Notes: a model not told the origin generated them from the sequence alone. 64,000 nt of DNA from Candidatus Hydrogenedentota bacterium (GCA_016791475.1 JAEUWI010000013.1:11029-75028); one strand, 5' to 3'. Positions 33,097 through 47,519 are shown, numbered from the stretch's first letter. Program-made: numbers and translations.

Positions 33097-34125
33097 ATGA
33101 TAAACCGTAGAGAATTCATGAAGGCGGGAGCGATGGCGGGTGCGCTGTCGTTGCTTGCGAGCGAGGACGCGATGGCCGCACGGAGTGTTGAGGAGTTCAG
33201 GGCCTATCAGGCGGAGCGGCGGGCCGAGTTGTGGTCGCTGCTGGGTGAATTGCCGGAGAAGAAGGCGCCGGTGGCGACGTTGAAGAAGGTGGAGCAGCAT
33301 CCGGGCTTTACGCTGGAGCATCTGGATCTGGAGTTGAACGGCATCCAAACGGTGCCGGCATTGCTCTTGATTCCGGACAAGCGGGCCGAGAAAGCGCCGG
33401 GGCTGATGTATCACCATTGGCACGGCGGCGATTACTTTGTGGGCAAGCAGGAGCTGCTGACGGGCACGCGTGCGATGCAGGCTTATGCGCCGGTGTATGC
33501 GGAGAAGGGTATCGTGACGCTGGCGATCGACAGTTGGTGTTTTGGCGAGCGCGCGCCCTATCCGGAAAATGGCGGCAATGGGGAGTGCGACACCTTCAAG
33601 GAAATGCTGTGGAAGGGACGGGTGCTCTACGGGATGATGATGTTCGATGAGTGGCAGGCCTTGAACTATCTGTGCACGCGGCCCGAGGTGGACACGTCGC
33701 GGATTGGCTCTTTCGGGATTTCGATGGGTTCCACGAAGTCGTGGTGGCTGGCCGCGCTGGACGAGCGGATCACGTGCTGCATGGATCTTTGCTGTCTGAC
33801 GGACTATGAGGCGTTGATCGCGAACAAGGGCCTGGCGCGGCACGGAATTTACTACTATGTGCCATCGCTCTTGAAACACTTTCAGACGGCGGAGATCAAT
33901 GAATTGATCGTGCCGCGTCGCCGCTTGAGCTTGAACGGGCGCTATGATGGGTTGACGCCGCCGGAGGGTGTGGAGAAGGTGCGGGATTATCTTGCGCCGC
34001 TCTACGCGCAGTACGGCAAGGCGGAGGACTGTCGGATCGAGCTGTTTGAGTGCAAGCACGAGGAGTTGCCGGAGATGCGTGCGATCATTTTGGAATGGGT
34101 TGATCAATTGACAATGGACAATTGA
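33097..34125 (+). CDS. Tat-exported alpha/beta hydrolase (dienelactone/acetyl-xylan-esterase-like)
   Basis: This 342-aa protein carries a twin-arginine signal, NRREFMKAGAMAGALSLLA. The hydrolase core has the oxyanion region YHHWHGGDYFVG and the nucleophile elbow SFGISMGSTKSWW. The catalytic acid lies in LNGRYDGLTPPEG and His in FECKHEELPEM. An esterase acting on acylated carbohydrate is likely. The last five codons and the stop (TGA 34123-34125) lie inside a 7-bp tandem repeat that begins at 34108, so the C-terminus is repeat-derived. Confidence 0.87.
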   Translation: MINRREFMKAGAMAGALSLLASEDAMAARSVEEFRAYQAERRAELWSLLGELPEKKAPVATLKKVEQHPGFTLEHLDLELNGIQTVPALLLIPDKRAEKAPGLMYHHWHGGDYFVGKQELLTGTRAMQAYAPVYAEKGIVTLAIDSWCFGERAPYPENGGNGECDTFKEMLWKGRVLYGMMMFDEWQALNYLCTRPEVDTSRIGSFGISMGSTKSWWLAALDERITCCMDLCCLTDYEALIANKGLARHGIYYYVPSLLKHFQTAEINELIVPRRRLSLNGRYDGLTPPEGVEKVRDYLAPLYAQYGKAEDCRIELFECKHEELPEMRAIILEWVDQLTMDN

Positions 34126-34282
34126 CAATTGACAACGAACAACTAACAACGAACAACGGGGCGTGGGTTTTGGGGTGCTTGTTTGACAGATAGGACGGAT
34201 TCGACCGATAGGACCGATGGGATACAACAGTTGCATTTGAGTGATCGGCATTCGTTGTCCATTGTCCATTGTCAATTGTCAA
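34108..34282. repeat. Composite repeat: inverted heptamer arrays around a nonamer core
   Basis: Left: seven 7-mers of the NNNACAA type (TTGACAA, TGGACAA, CGAACAA and variants; 34108-34156). Core: 9-mers TTTGACAGA, TAGGACGGA, TTCGACCGA, TAGGACCGA (34182-34217). Right: four inverted 7-mers (TTGTCCA, TTGTCAA; 34255-34282). Same architecture as 12757-13015. It occupies most of the hydrolase-kinase gap. Confidence 0.95.
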
Positions 34283-34465
34283 CTGCCAAGGGTGATGGGG
34301 TAGAATTGTCTTGGGAGGTCTTGCAGGCAAGCCTCCTTATTGAAGCGCGTTTTTGCGCGTACGATTCTGACCAACCGCACTTCCGTGAGCAGCCGCAGCG
34401 TCCTTCATTTTCGCGCGCCTCGGGAAGCGCCGTTGTTCGTATAGCATCATCACGGATTTCTCTCC

Positions 34466-38221
<3,756 letters not shown>

Positions 38222-38290
38222 GGGTCGGCAAAGGTCACCGGTAAAACGGCGCGTCCGCCCGGTTCCGAATATGCGCGGATCACGGTCGAT

Positions 38291-39049
38291 TCAAATCACC
38301 GCACCCCCGTCCACCGTGAGGATTGCGCCGGTGGTGAAGCTGGCCGCGTCGGAGAGCAGATAAACCGCCGCGCCCGCCATTTCTTCGGGCTGGGCGTGGC
38401 GCGCGAGGGGTGTCTTACCCACCTGGGCCTCGCGAATTTCGGGCGTGTCGATGAGCACTTTCGCGAATTTGGTTTCGGTGAGACCGGGGCAGATGCAATT
38501 GCAGCGGACGCCCGCACCACCCATTTCTTTGGCAATGGTTTTGGTCATCATGATGACGGCGGCCTTGCTCATGGAGTAGATGGCCATCATTGGGGAGGGG
38601 CTGATGCCTTCGATGGAGGCAATGTTCACGATGGAGCCGCCGCCACACTTGACCATGAGGCGACAGGCGCGCTGGGCCATCATGAAATAGCCCTTCACGT
38701 TGACCTCGAAGGTCTTGTCGAAGGCGGATTCGGGCGCTTCGATGAAGGGGCCGAAGTAGGGGTTGGTGGCGGCATTGTTCACCAGTCCGTCGAGGCGGCC
38801 GAATTCCGCTTCGACCCATTCGAAGAGGGCGTCGATCTGTGCGGGGTCGCCCGTGTGGCAGGCTTTCCCTGCGGCTTTTCCGCCTTCGGCCTTGATGGCT
38901 TCGACGACGGCGTCCACGCCGTCCTGCTTGCGCGAGGTTACGATGACGGTTGCGCCGCGCCGCGCGAATTCCCGGGCGAAGGCCTCGCCGATACCGCGGC
39001 TGCCGCCGTTGACGAGGATGACTTTGTTGGTGAGCTGGAAGGAGGTCAT
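38291..39049 (-). CDS. Short-chain dehydrogenase/reductase (SDR)
   Basis: This 252-aa classical SDR has the nucleotide-binding NGGSRGIGEAF, the NNAA motif (VNNAATNPYF), catalytic Ser in IVNIASIEG, and YSMSK (Tyr-x-x-x-Lys). The C-terminus ends GAILTVDGGAVI. It is an NAD(P)-dependent oxidoreductase of unknown substrate. GGAG lies before the start, and directly upstream is a large 9-bp/8-bp tandem array. Confidence 0.95.
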   Translation of the reverse strand: MTSFQLTNKVILVNGGSRGIGEAFAREFARRGATVIVTSRKQDGVDAVVEAIKAEGGKAAGKACHTGDPAQIDALFEWVEAEFGRLDGLVNNAATNPYFGPFIEAPESAFDKTFEVNVKGYFMMAQRACRLMVKCGGGSIVNIASIEGISPSPMMAIYSMSKAAVIMMTKTIAKEMGGAGVRCNCICPGLTETKFAKVLIDTPEIREAQVGKTPLARHAQPEEMAGAAVYLLSDAASFTTGAILTVDGGAVI

Positions 39050-39067
39050 GGGGGGTTCCTGGTGGTT

Positions 39068-39266
39068 GTGGGTCTTATGGGTCTTATGGGTCTTATGGGT
39101 CTTATGGGTCTTATGGGTCTTATGGGTCTTATGGGTCTTATGGGTCTTTTGGGTCTTTTGGGTCTTTGGGTCTTTTGGGTCTTATGGGTCTTTTGGTCTT
39201 TTGGTCTTTTGGTCTTTTGGTCTTTGGGGCTGTGGGGCTTTGGGGCTGTGGGGCTGTGGGGCTGTG
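39068..39266. repeat. Tandem array changing from 9-bp to 8-bp period
   Basis: On the + strand: one GTGGGTCTT, eight ATGGGTCTT, then TTGGGTCTT variants. From about 39193 there are 8-mers TTGGTCTT, then TGTGGGGC/TTTGGGGC 8-mers to about 39266. Read on the - strand it runs AAGACCCAT towards the SDR start, 18 bp away. Confidence 0.95.
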
Positions 39267-39299
39267 GCGTCTCTTTTTGTGGGGCTTATGCGCCCTTCA

Positions 39300-40652
39300 T
39301 CAAGCTTGCCCGTACCGCATCCGGAGTTGCTGGCATTGCTCCAGGAGGTCATTGGCGAAGCGTTTGTTGGTGAAGGTCAGCAGGCCGATGGTGGTGATGA
39401 GGAAATCCGCGCCGGTCTTGTCATCGGCCTCCAGGCGCGACTTGAGCCGTCGCAGGGCGGCGGCGTGAAAGGCCTCGGGGCTGGCGTGCGCCTGGATGTT
39501 GGGGGCGACGCCGAACTGCTGCTCGACCATGAAGTCGATGTAGCGGTCGAGGGTGACCCGGTGGTCGGGTTTAAACTGGAGCGCGGTGGCGTAGTGTCCG
39601 ATGGCGCCGGGGAGGTCTCCCTCCGCCTCGGCCAGCAGGCCGAGGTGGTAGGCGCTTGCGTAGCTTCCCGTGCCGGCGACGTCCTCGCGGACCGGGCCGC
39701 GGCGCATGGACTCGGTGTAGGCGGCCTTTGCCCGCTCGATATCCCCGAGCATGAGGGCGACGTAGCCGCAGGCGTGGTAGAAATCGGCCCAGTGGGTGCC
39801 GTGGTGGTTGAGGGCTATGTGATCCGTAAGCAGGTTTTCGGCGTCGTTCAGGCGCCCGGAATTGGCGAGGGCGTAGGTCAGGCTGGTGAGGAGCGTGGTG
39901 AGGGTCTCGCGGCCGACGGGCGCGCCATTTCGGTATGCGGGCGCGGTCTGCGCGAAATCGATGTCGCGCAGGGCCGCTTCGAATGCCGCAATGGCTTCGG
40001 GGTAGCGCTTTAACGTGAAGAGAGTGCGTCCAAGCTGATAGGGGTAATAGGCGTCGCCCGGGTGGGTGGTGGCGGCCTGCCGGAGCAGGGGCAGATTGCG
40101 GAGCCCTTTATGGTCGGGGTCTTCTTCGCGATGCTCATAACCCGAGTGGGCCACCACGACGCCGGTGGAGGCGACGGGGCCGCGCGGTCCGTTGATTGCC
40201 ACGAGTTGCTCGTGGATGATGCCGCTGAATCGATAGGCCGCTTTTTCGAAGAAGCGTTCCACGGTGCCCGTAACAATGGTCTGGTTCGCGCCGGTGCCGG
40301 TGGGGCTGCGGTGCTGGATCGTGCCGGTCGCGCCGGCCGGTTGGTGGTGGATGAATTCTTCCAGGAGGTCGCGCGCGCGTTCGGGATCCGCCACGACTTC
40401 ATCCGCGTCGATGGAGAGGATCCAGGGCCCTTTTGCGAAGGCGATGGCGCGATTGCGCGCCGCGGCGAAGTCGTTTTCCCAGGGGATTTCATGGCAGTGG
40501 GGCGTGAACTGGCGGGCGAGCGCCAGGGTGTCGTCGGAAGAGCCTGTGTCGGCCACGATGATCTCATCGGCCAGGTTGCGAAGGGCCTCCAGGCACGAAG
40601 CGAGTCGGGGCGCTTCGTTTTTTACGATAAGCACGGCACTGATTTGGGGCAT
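39300..40652 (-). CDS. Family-2 glycosyltransferase with TPR tail
   Basis: This protein is 450 aa. The GT-A domain (1-230) has ISAVLIVKNEAPRL, DEIIVADTGSSDDT and the DxD-like SIDADE, resembling SunS-type and related GT2 enzymes. Residues 215-360 carry TPR helices (YYPYQLGRTLFTLKRYPEAI, AYHLGLLAEAEGDLPGAIGH). It probably transfers sugar onto a peptide, lipid or envelope acceptor. It is transcribed alone, with a nonamer repeat in its leader. Confidence 0.9.
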   Translation of the reverse strand: MPQISAVLIVKNEAPRLASCLEALRNLADEIIVADTGSSDDTLALARQFTPHCHEIPWENDFAAARNRAIAFAKGPWILSIDADEVVADPERARDLLEEFIHHQPAGATGTIQHRSPTGTGANQTIVTGTVERFFEKAAYRFSGIIHEQLVAINGPRGPVASTGVVVAHSGYEHREEDPDHKGLRNLPLLRQAATTHPGDAYYPYQLGRTLFTLKRYPEAIAAFEAALRDIDFAQTAPAYRNGAPVGRETLTTLLTSLTYALANSGRLNDAENLLTDHIALNHHGTHWADFYHACGYVALMLGDIERAKAAYTESMRRGPVREDVAGTGSYASAYHLGLLAEAEGDLPGAIGHYATALQFKPDHRVTLDRYIDFMVEQQFGVAPNIQAHASPEAFHAAALRRLKSRLEADDKTGADFLITTIGLLTFTNKRFANDLLEQCQQLRMRYGQA

Positions 40653-40678
40653 GGAAAGTCCAGTCTGGAGGGGGGGGG

Positions 40679-40788
40679 CTGGCGTCTGGAGTTCAGATCG
40701 GCCCGATCAGAGGGATCGGACCGATCCGAGGGGATGAATTGGAGCGCCAATGACGCGAAACCATTCTCCTTCGGACTCCAGACGCCAG
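40679..40788. repeat. Inverted arms around a 9-bp repeat core
   Basis: Arms 40679-40693 and 40774-40788 (CTGGCGTCTGGAGT) are inverted copies with one mismatch. Between them are nonamers CAGATCGGC, CCGATCAGA, GGGATCGGA, CCGATCCGA (40694-40729). This is the third instance of inverted arms around a nonamer core, and it lies in the leader of the GT2 gene. Confidence 0.85.
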
Positions 40789-40794
40789 ACTATT

Positions 40795-41523
40795 CTACAA
40801 GGTGTCGGGGTCGATCTCGAAGGTGAAGCTTTGCTCACCCTGGGGGTTGCAGCGCACGAGCCACTCGCCTTCGGGCGAAACGACGCCGCTGGGCGAGTTG
40901 ATGGGGCCGTTCAAGCTGGCCGCGTTCACCGTGATGATGTGGCGCGCGCTTTCCCGCGCGCGAAGCTTCAAGTTGGCCATGTGGAATTCGGTGTAGAAGG
41001 GGTCGCACCCGGAATTGACGCTGTGGAAAATAACCTGGGCGCCCTTCTGGCGCAACTGATGGGACAGGCGGTGATCGGGGTAGGTCCCCAGGCCGGGCGT
41101 GACCCAGAGGTCATTGCAGATGAGGCAGCCGAAGTCCAGGTCGCGGTAATTGAAGACCCGGAGTTCCTCGCCGGGACGGCACCAGGCGCGGTCTTTTTCG
41201 GTGGGAATCAGCTTCTCCTGGGTGCCGAGGAGTTCGCCGTGGTCCGTATAGATTCGCGACTGGATGTAGGTGTGTCCATCCGCGCGGGCGCCGGTGCCGA
41301 TGATGGCCGCCACATAGGACTGGCGGCACGCGGTGGCGATCTGCTGCCAGGCCTCCAGCGTCTTCGTGTCGCTGAAGTCGTTGTTGTACCCCGTGAGACT
41401 CATTTCGGGGAAAACGATGATGTCGCAGTCGCTGTTTTTGATGTGCTCCAGTATTTTGGGCAGATTCTCTCCTTTGGTCGCGCCCACCGCCATCTGAATA
41501 CCTGTAACCCGAATTGATGCCAT
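40795..41523 (-). CDS. Carbon-nitrogen hydrolase (nitrilase superfamily)
   Basis: This 242-aa protein has the Glu-Lys-Cys triad of the superfamily: Glu in VFPEMSLTGY, Lys in TQEKLIPT and Cys in CLICNDLW. It hydrolyses a non-peptide C-N bond (amide or carbamoyl); the substrate is not deducible. Slightly short but complete. It is a single gene between repeat DNA and the two-component system. Confidence 0.93.
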   Translation of the reverse strand: MASIRVTGIQMAVGATKGENLPKILEHIKNSDCDIIVFPEMSLTGYNNDFSDTKTLEAWQQIATACRQSYVAAIIGTGARADGHTYIQSRIYTDHGELLGTQEKLIPTEKDRAWCRPGEELRVFNYRDLDFGCLICNDLWVTPGLGTYPDHRLSHQLRQKGAQVIFHSVNSGCDPFYTEFHMANLKLRARESARHIITVNAASLNGPINSPSGVVSPEGEWLVRCNPQGEQSFTFEIDPDTL

Positions 41524-41719
41524 TTGCCCATCCTCCTGTTACTGCACAATTGACCCACTGCCCCCGGCAACGCGCCCAAGGCGTTTCAGGTCGAAGCTCA
41601 TTCGATACTAACATACATTCACCGGATTGGCCATGGCAATTCGGCGGGCGGGAATAAAGGATACGACCCGAGGGGGAGGGGCGCTCGGAGGCTCTGTCGT
41701 TCGCGCCCCCGGCGCGTGA

Positions 41720-41725
41720 TATACT
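41720..41725 (+). promoter_or_regulatory. Possible -10 element; leaderless start for the response regulator
   Basis: TATACT sits 6 bp before the ATG at 41732, which would place transcription start at or next to the start codon. No ribosome-binding site is visible (CTTCCGCC precedes ATG), fitting a leaderless mRNA. Confidence 0.3.
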
Positions 41726-41731
41726 TCCGCC

Positions 41732-42403
41732 ATGAAGATTCTCCTCGTTGAAGATGAAAAACAGATTGCCGATTTCGCGAAGAAAGGCCTGACCGAGCAG
41801 GGCTTTCTGGTGGAGCATTGCGCACATGGCGATGAGGCCCTGGGGCTCATGCTTTCCCAGCCCTACGATGCGGTTGTGCTGGATATCATGCTCCCGGGCC
41901 GCGATGGTCTGAGCATTCTGAAGCAGTTCCGGAAGAAGGGGCACGGCACGCCCGTGATCCTGTTGACGGCCCGTTCCGAGCTGGACGAGCGCATCGAAGG
42001 GCTCAATACCGGTGCGGACGACTACCTGACGAAGCCTTTCTATGTGGAGGAGCTGGCGGCGCGGCTGCACGCCGTGAGGCGCCGCGCGTCGGACGAAGGC
42101 GTGAGTTTGCTCCGTTCGGGGGAGGTGACCATCAATCTGATTACGCGGGAGGTGAAATCCGCCGGAGTGGTGGTCAAGCTCACGGCCCGGGAATTCAGCC
42201 TGTTGGAATACCTCATGCGCAGCCCCGGCCGCGTGTACACGCGCACCCAGATGATCGAGCATGTCTGGGGCTACGATTTTGATCCGAACACGAATCTGGT
42301 GGATGTGCACATTCAGCGCCTCCGGAAGAAGCTCGGCGGCGACGGCGCGTTCATCGAGACCATACGGGGTGTGGGCTATCGGGTGCGGAAGGAAGGGGAA
42401 TGA
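41732..42403 (+). CDS. OmpR/PhoB-family response regulator
   Basis: This protein is 223 aa. The receiver has Glu/Asp residues at 8-10 (LVEDEKQIADF), phospho-acceptor Asp51 (AVVLDIMLPG), Thr in VILLTARSE and Lys in DYLTKPF. A winged-helix DNA-binding domain follows at about 125-220 (LTAREFSLLEYLM, TRTQMIEHVWGYD, NLVDVHIQRLRKKL). It overlaps the histidine-kinase gene by four bases (ATGA), so the pair is one translationally coupled operon. Targets are unknown. Confidence 0.97.
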   Translation: MKILLVEDEKQIADFAKKGLTEQGFLVEHCAHGDEALGLMLSQPYDAVVLDIMLPGRDGLSILKQFRKKGHGTPVILLTARSELDERIEGLNTGADDYLTKPFYVEELAARLHAVRRRASDEGVSLLRSGEVTINLITREVKSAGVVVKLTAREFSLLEYLMRSPGRVYTRTQMIEHVWGYDFDPNTNLVDVHIQRLRKKLGGDGAFIETIRGVGYRVRKEGE

Positions 42404-44082
42404 AGCTGGCTTTCGCGCCCCGGTCCTTCCGGATGCGCATCATGCTCCTTTCCGTGTCCATCTCGGGGGCGATCCTGCTCGGGTTTGGCTGGCGAACGTG
42501 GCACTTGCTGCACGGTCTCACCGGTCTGGAGCGGCTGGATGGGGAGATGAAAGCCCTGGCGCGCAATCAACTCGCATCGCCCCGACGCGATGGCGGCTGG
42601 GGCGCTTTTGAGGATTCACTCCAGTATCTTTCAAGCCTGGACCCATCCCGTGCCTTTGCGTTTGTGGTTGTCGGCCGGGACGGGGAAGAGCGTCGCCGCA
42701 GCGCGACCTGGCCCGCAGCGCTGGCTTCCGGCACGATACTCGACGCCGTAGCGCTGGATGCGGTGCCTCCGATGGAGCCGGATTTTTTTCGTTCACCCGA
42801 TTTCAGGGGGCCGCCCGGGCCGCTCGACGGTCCACCCGATTTCAACGGCTTCGGCCCGCCGGATGGTCCGCCGGAGTTTATGCGACCGGAGCGGGGCGAG
42901 CCGCCAGCAGGGGGGAATCCGCCCCGCGCGCCTGAGGCTTCGGTACCGGCTCCGGTTCCGGGATTCGGTCTGGGCGACGGCCCGGAGCGCGCTTCGGGAT
43001 ACCGGCAGGGTCAGGGGCCCCGCTCCTGGCCATCGGAGCGATTTCCGGTCAAGGAGTTGCTTTTTCAGACGCGCACCGCGGGCGACCGGTCCTGGCGGGT
43101 GGCGGTGCTGGCCTCGCCGCGCGACATTCTGGTAATTGCGGCGGATCTGGAGCCTTTTTTTGCGGAAACCGGGGCGCTCCGCGACACCTTTCTCGCTATT
43201 TTTGCTCTGGCCATGGTGGCTATCGGCGCGGGGGGCTGGTTTCTTGCGCAACGCGCCCTGAAGCCGGTCAATGCGCTTATCGCTGCGGCGGAATCCATCA
43301 CGGCGCAGGAATTGGAGCGGCGGCTTCCGGAGCAGGGCTCCTCGGAGGAGTTTGATCGGTTGAACCGCGTTTTCAACAGCATGCTTGAGCGCCTTGATCG
43401 CAGTTTCAAGCAGGCCACGCGCTTCAGCGCGGATGCGGCCCACGAATTGAAGACGCCATTGACCATTCTTCAGGGCCAGCTCAACCAGGCCTTGCAGGAG
43501 GCCCCGCCCGGTTCCCCGTTGCAGCAGAAGCTGGGGCAGTTGCTGGAGGAAGTGCAGCGGCTCACGGTCATAATTCGCCGCCTGTTGCTCCTGTCTCTGG
43601 CCGATGCGGGGCGACTCAAGGTCACCCTGGCTCCGGTGGCGCTGGATAGTTTCGTGGAGTCGATAATCGAGGATGTGGAGATTCTGGCGCCCGAGTTGGA
43701 GGTGAAGAGCGAGCTGAGCCCGGGAATTGTGGTCGAGGCCGATGCGGCCCTGTTGCAGCAGGCGGTTCAGAATCTGGTGAATAACGCCATCAAGTACAAT
43801 GTGCCCCAGGGCAAGATTCATTTCAGCCTCTTTCGCCAGGCGGGCAAGGTGCGCCTTACGGTGGCCAACACGAGCCGGGGGATTGCGGCGGAAGACCGGA
43901 AGCGCGTGTTTCACCGTTTCTATCGCGGCGACCCGGCCCACTCGCGCGAGGTGGATGGTCTGGGGCTGGGGTTGAGCCTGGCGCGGGAGATAGTGCGATC
44001 GCACCATGGCAAACTCTGGCTGGCGGATGCTCCGGAGGGATGGGTACTATTCGTACTCGAATTGCCCGAGGCGCGGGTATAG
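42400..44082 (+). CDS. Two-component sensor histidine kinase
   Basis: This protein is 560 aa. Membrane helix 1 lies at about 11-30. The periplasmic domain has an unusual Pro/Gly/Phe/Asp-rich insert (about 125-210: PPMEPDFFRSPDF, FNGFGPPDGPPEF). Helix 2 at about 262-285 is followed by HAMP-like sequence, the phospho-acceptor AHELKTPLTIL (His348), N-box LVNNAIKYN and G-box GLGLGLSL. The Pro-rich sensor insert has no known ligand. Its last 36 bp overlap the convergent sugar-kinase gene. Confidence 0.95.
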   Translation: MKLAFAPRSFRMRIMLLSVSISGAILLGFGWRTWHLLHGLTGLERLDGEMKALARNQLASPRRDGGWGAFEDSLQYLSSLDPSRAFAFVVVGRDGEERRRSATWPAALASGTILDAVALDAVPPMEPDFFRSPDFRGPPGPLDGPPDFNGFGPPDGPPEFMRPERGEPPAGGNPPRAPEASVPAPVPGFGLGDGPERASGYRQGQGPRSWPSERFPVKELLFQTRTAGDRSWRVAVLASPRDILVIAADLEPFFAETGALRDTFLAIFALAMVAIGAGGWFLAQRALKPVNALIAAAESITAQELERRLPEQGSSEEFDRLNRVFNSMLERLDRSFKQATRFSADAAHELKTPLTILQGQLNQALQEAPPGSPLQQKLGQLLEEVQRLTVIIRRLLLLSLADAGRLKVTLAPVALDSFVESIIEDVEILAPELEVKSELSPGIVVEADAALLQQAVQNLVNNAIKYNVPQGKIHFSLFRQAGKVRLTVANTSRGIAAEDRKRVFHRFYRGDPAHSREVDGLGLGLSLAREIVRSHHGKLWLADAPEGWVLFVLELPEARV

Positions 44083-44991
44083 TTCCGCGGCGGGCTCGAA
44101 GGCGAACCGGGCGTGGGAGGCGCGGTGGGGCATGGACGAGCGCGACGTGCATACGTGGCTCGCAAGCTCGTTGGCCCGCTCGCTGATTTCCCCGAGCGGC
44201 CAGCCCTGAAGCAGCCCCATGACGAGCGTGGCGGTGAAGGCGTCGCTCGCGCCCAGGGTATTCTCTACGGCCTCCGCGCGTACGCCGTGGTGGACTTCGA
44301 GGTGGTCCGGCGTCATGAGGACGCTGCCGCGCGCGCCTCGGGTGACGGCGACGGCGCCGAGGGCAAACTTGTCCATCAACGATTCCATGCGTTCTTTGGT
44401 GGAGCCGCCGATGTTCAGGAGGGACGAAACGACGGGCAATTCATCCTCGTTCAGCTTGAGTACTTCCGCGTGTTCGAGCAGGTCCTGTATCAGGGTGCGT
44501 GAGTAGACCTTCTGCCGGAGGTTGACGTCGAGCACCCGCAGGCAACCGGGCATGACGGATTCGAGAAACTGAAGGATGCAGCCCCGGCTGTCGGGATTGC
44601 GTGATGCGAGGGTACCGAAGCAGATGGCGTCGGCCTTGCGGGCCAGTTTCACGCACTCCGTGCGGAAGGGCAGGTTGTCCCAGGCGGCGAGATCGGGCAC
44701 CTCGTAGGTCGGTGTGCCGTGGCTGTCCAGTTCAATCCTCACCTCGGCGGTGGGTCGGGCCGCATCCAGATGGACCACGCCGATGGACAATCCGGCCTGG
44801 GACATGGCGTCGAGCAATTCGCGACCGGCGCTGTCCTGTCCCACACTGGACGCGATGACACCCTTTGCGCCGAGGGCCTGTGCATGATATACGACGTTGG
44901 CGGGTGCCCCGCCCAGTTGCCGGCCATCCGGCAATACATCCCACTGCACTTCTCCCAGCCCGACAACAAACAAAGGTTGCGTTTCCGCCAT
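44047..44991 (-). CDS. PfkB-family carbohydrate kinase
   Basis: This 314-aa protein starts MAETQPLFVVGLGEVQWD with GGAGAG upstream; the frame is open to 45039. PfkB signatures are LGGAPANVVYHAQALGA at the N-terminus and VTRGARGSVLM, then ENTLGASDAFTATLVMGL with the catalytic Asp near the C-terminus. Usual family motifs read GAGDAF; here GASDAF. Its substrate is probably fructose or a related sugar. It lies next to a two-component system rather than a sugar operon. Confidence 0.9.
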   Translation of the reverse strand: MAETQPLFVVGLGEVQWDVLPDGRQLGGAPANVVYHAQALGAKGVIASSVGQDSAGRELLDAMSQAGLSIGVVHLDAARPTAEVRIELDSHGTPTYEVPDLAAWDNLPFRTECVKLARKADAICFGTLASRNPDSRGCILQFLESVMPGCLRVLDVNLRQKVYSRTLIQDLLEHAEVLKLNEDELPVVSSLLNIGGSTKERMESLMDKFALGAVAVTRGARGSVLMTPDHLEVHHGVRAEAVENTLGASDAFTATLVMGLLQGWPLGEISERANELASHVCTSRSSMPHRASHARFAFEPAAELYPRLGQFEYE

Positions 44992-45039
44992 CTCTCCAAC
45001 CCCTCTACGAATCTCTCGCCTGCGGTTTTCAAATCGCAC

Positions 45040-45564
45040 CTGTACGAAGGGGGCCGCTTCGCACGCGGTCCCTCTCGTTTGAACACCCGCACGCTGCCCG
45101 GGTGTCCGCTGGCCTAAGAATGACGATTTGATCGCGCAAATTCAAGCCCAAACCGGGACTGTTCTATTTTGGTAAACAGACCAAGTCCGAGCTAATCCGC
45201 CGGCTCAGCCGGTGAGAATCCATCAGGTTCCGCCTCTACATTGTTTGGGGCGTAAGCCCCGGGTTGACGATTCGCCATTCGTTTGAATCCGCGAAGCGGA
45301 TGGTGGCGCAAGAAGGCGCTAATCTGCCATCCGCTTCGCGGATTCATCGGTACGTTGCCAAGGTTCCTGGGGCTTACGCTCCAGGCGATTGACTGTCATC
45401 CGCTTCGCGGATTAGCAAGGCCGGGGTCCGGAGAAGTGGTCCGGAAATCTCGACCCGCGCTTCACCTGGATGAGCCCCATAGGACTTGGCGAACAGAACG
45501 TTTACCTGGACTGACCGGCCGCTTTCAGGGGCCTTCCTCATACCACTGGTTCTACCGGTGGTTA
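45040..45564. other. Intergenic DNA with three copies of a 15-bp palindrome
   Basis: 525 bp without a gene. ATCCGCGAAGCGGAT occurs at 45287-45301 and its reverse complement (ATCCGCTTCGCGGAT) at 45329-45343 and 45398-45412. GGGGCGTAAGCCCC and CTGGGGCTTACGCTCC lie between. This is a REP-like cluster. Confidence 0.8.
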
Positions 45565-47145
<1,581 letters not shown>

Positions 47146-47159
47146 GGCGATGGGCCTCC

Positions 47160-47519
47160 ATGGGGTCTTATGGGTCTTATGGGTCTTATGGGTCTTATGG
47201 GTCTTATGGGTCTTATGGGTCTTATGGGTCTTATGGGTCTTATGGGTCTTATGGGTCTTATGGGTCTTATGGGTCTTATGGGTCTTATGGGTCTTATGGG
47301 TCTTATGGGTCTTATGGGTCTTATGGGTCTTATGGGTCTTATGGGTCTTGTGGGTCTTATGGGTCTTATGGGTCTTATGGGTCTTATGGGTCTTATGGGT
47401 CTTATGGGTCTTATGGGTCTTATGGGTCTTTTGGGTCTTGTGGGTCTTTTGGGTCTTGTGGGTCTTGTGGGTCTTGTGGGTCTTGTGGGTCTTGTGGGTC
47501 TTGTGGGTCTTGTAGGTCT
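47160..47519. repeat. Long 9-bp tandem array, about 39 units
   Basis: ATGGGTCTT on the + strand (AAGACCCAT on the sulfatase strand) is repeated with almost no interruption. One GTGGGTCTT lies in the middle and TTGGGTCTT/GTGGGTCTT variants accumulate at the end far from the gene. The near end abuts the sulfatase Shine-Dalgarno. Homogeneity near the gene suggests recent expansion. Confidence 0.98.
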
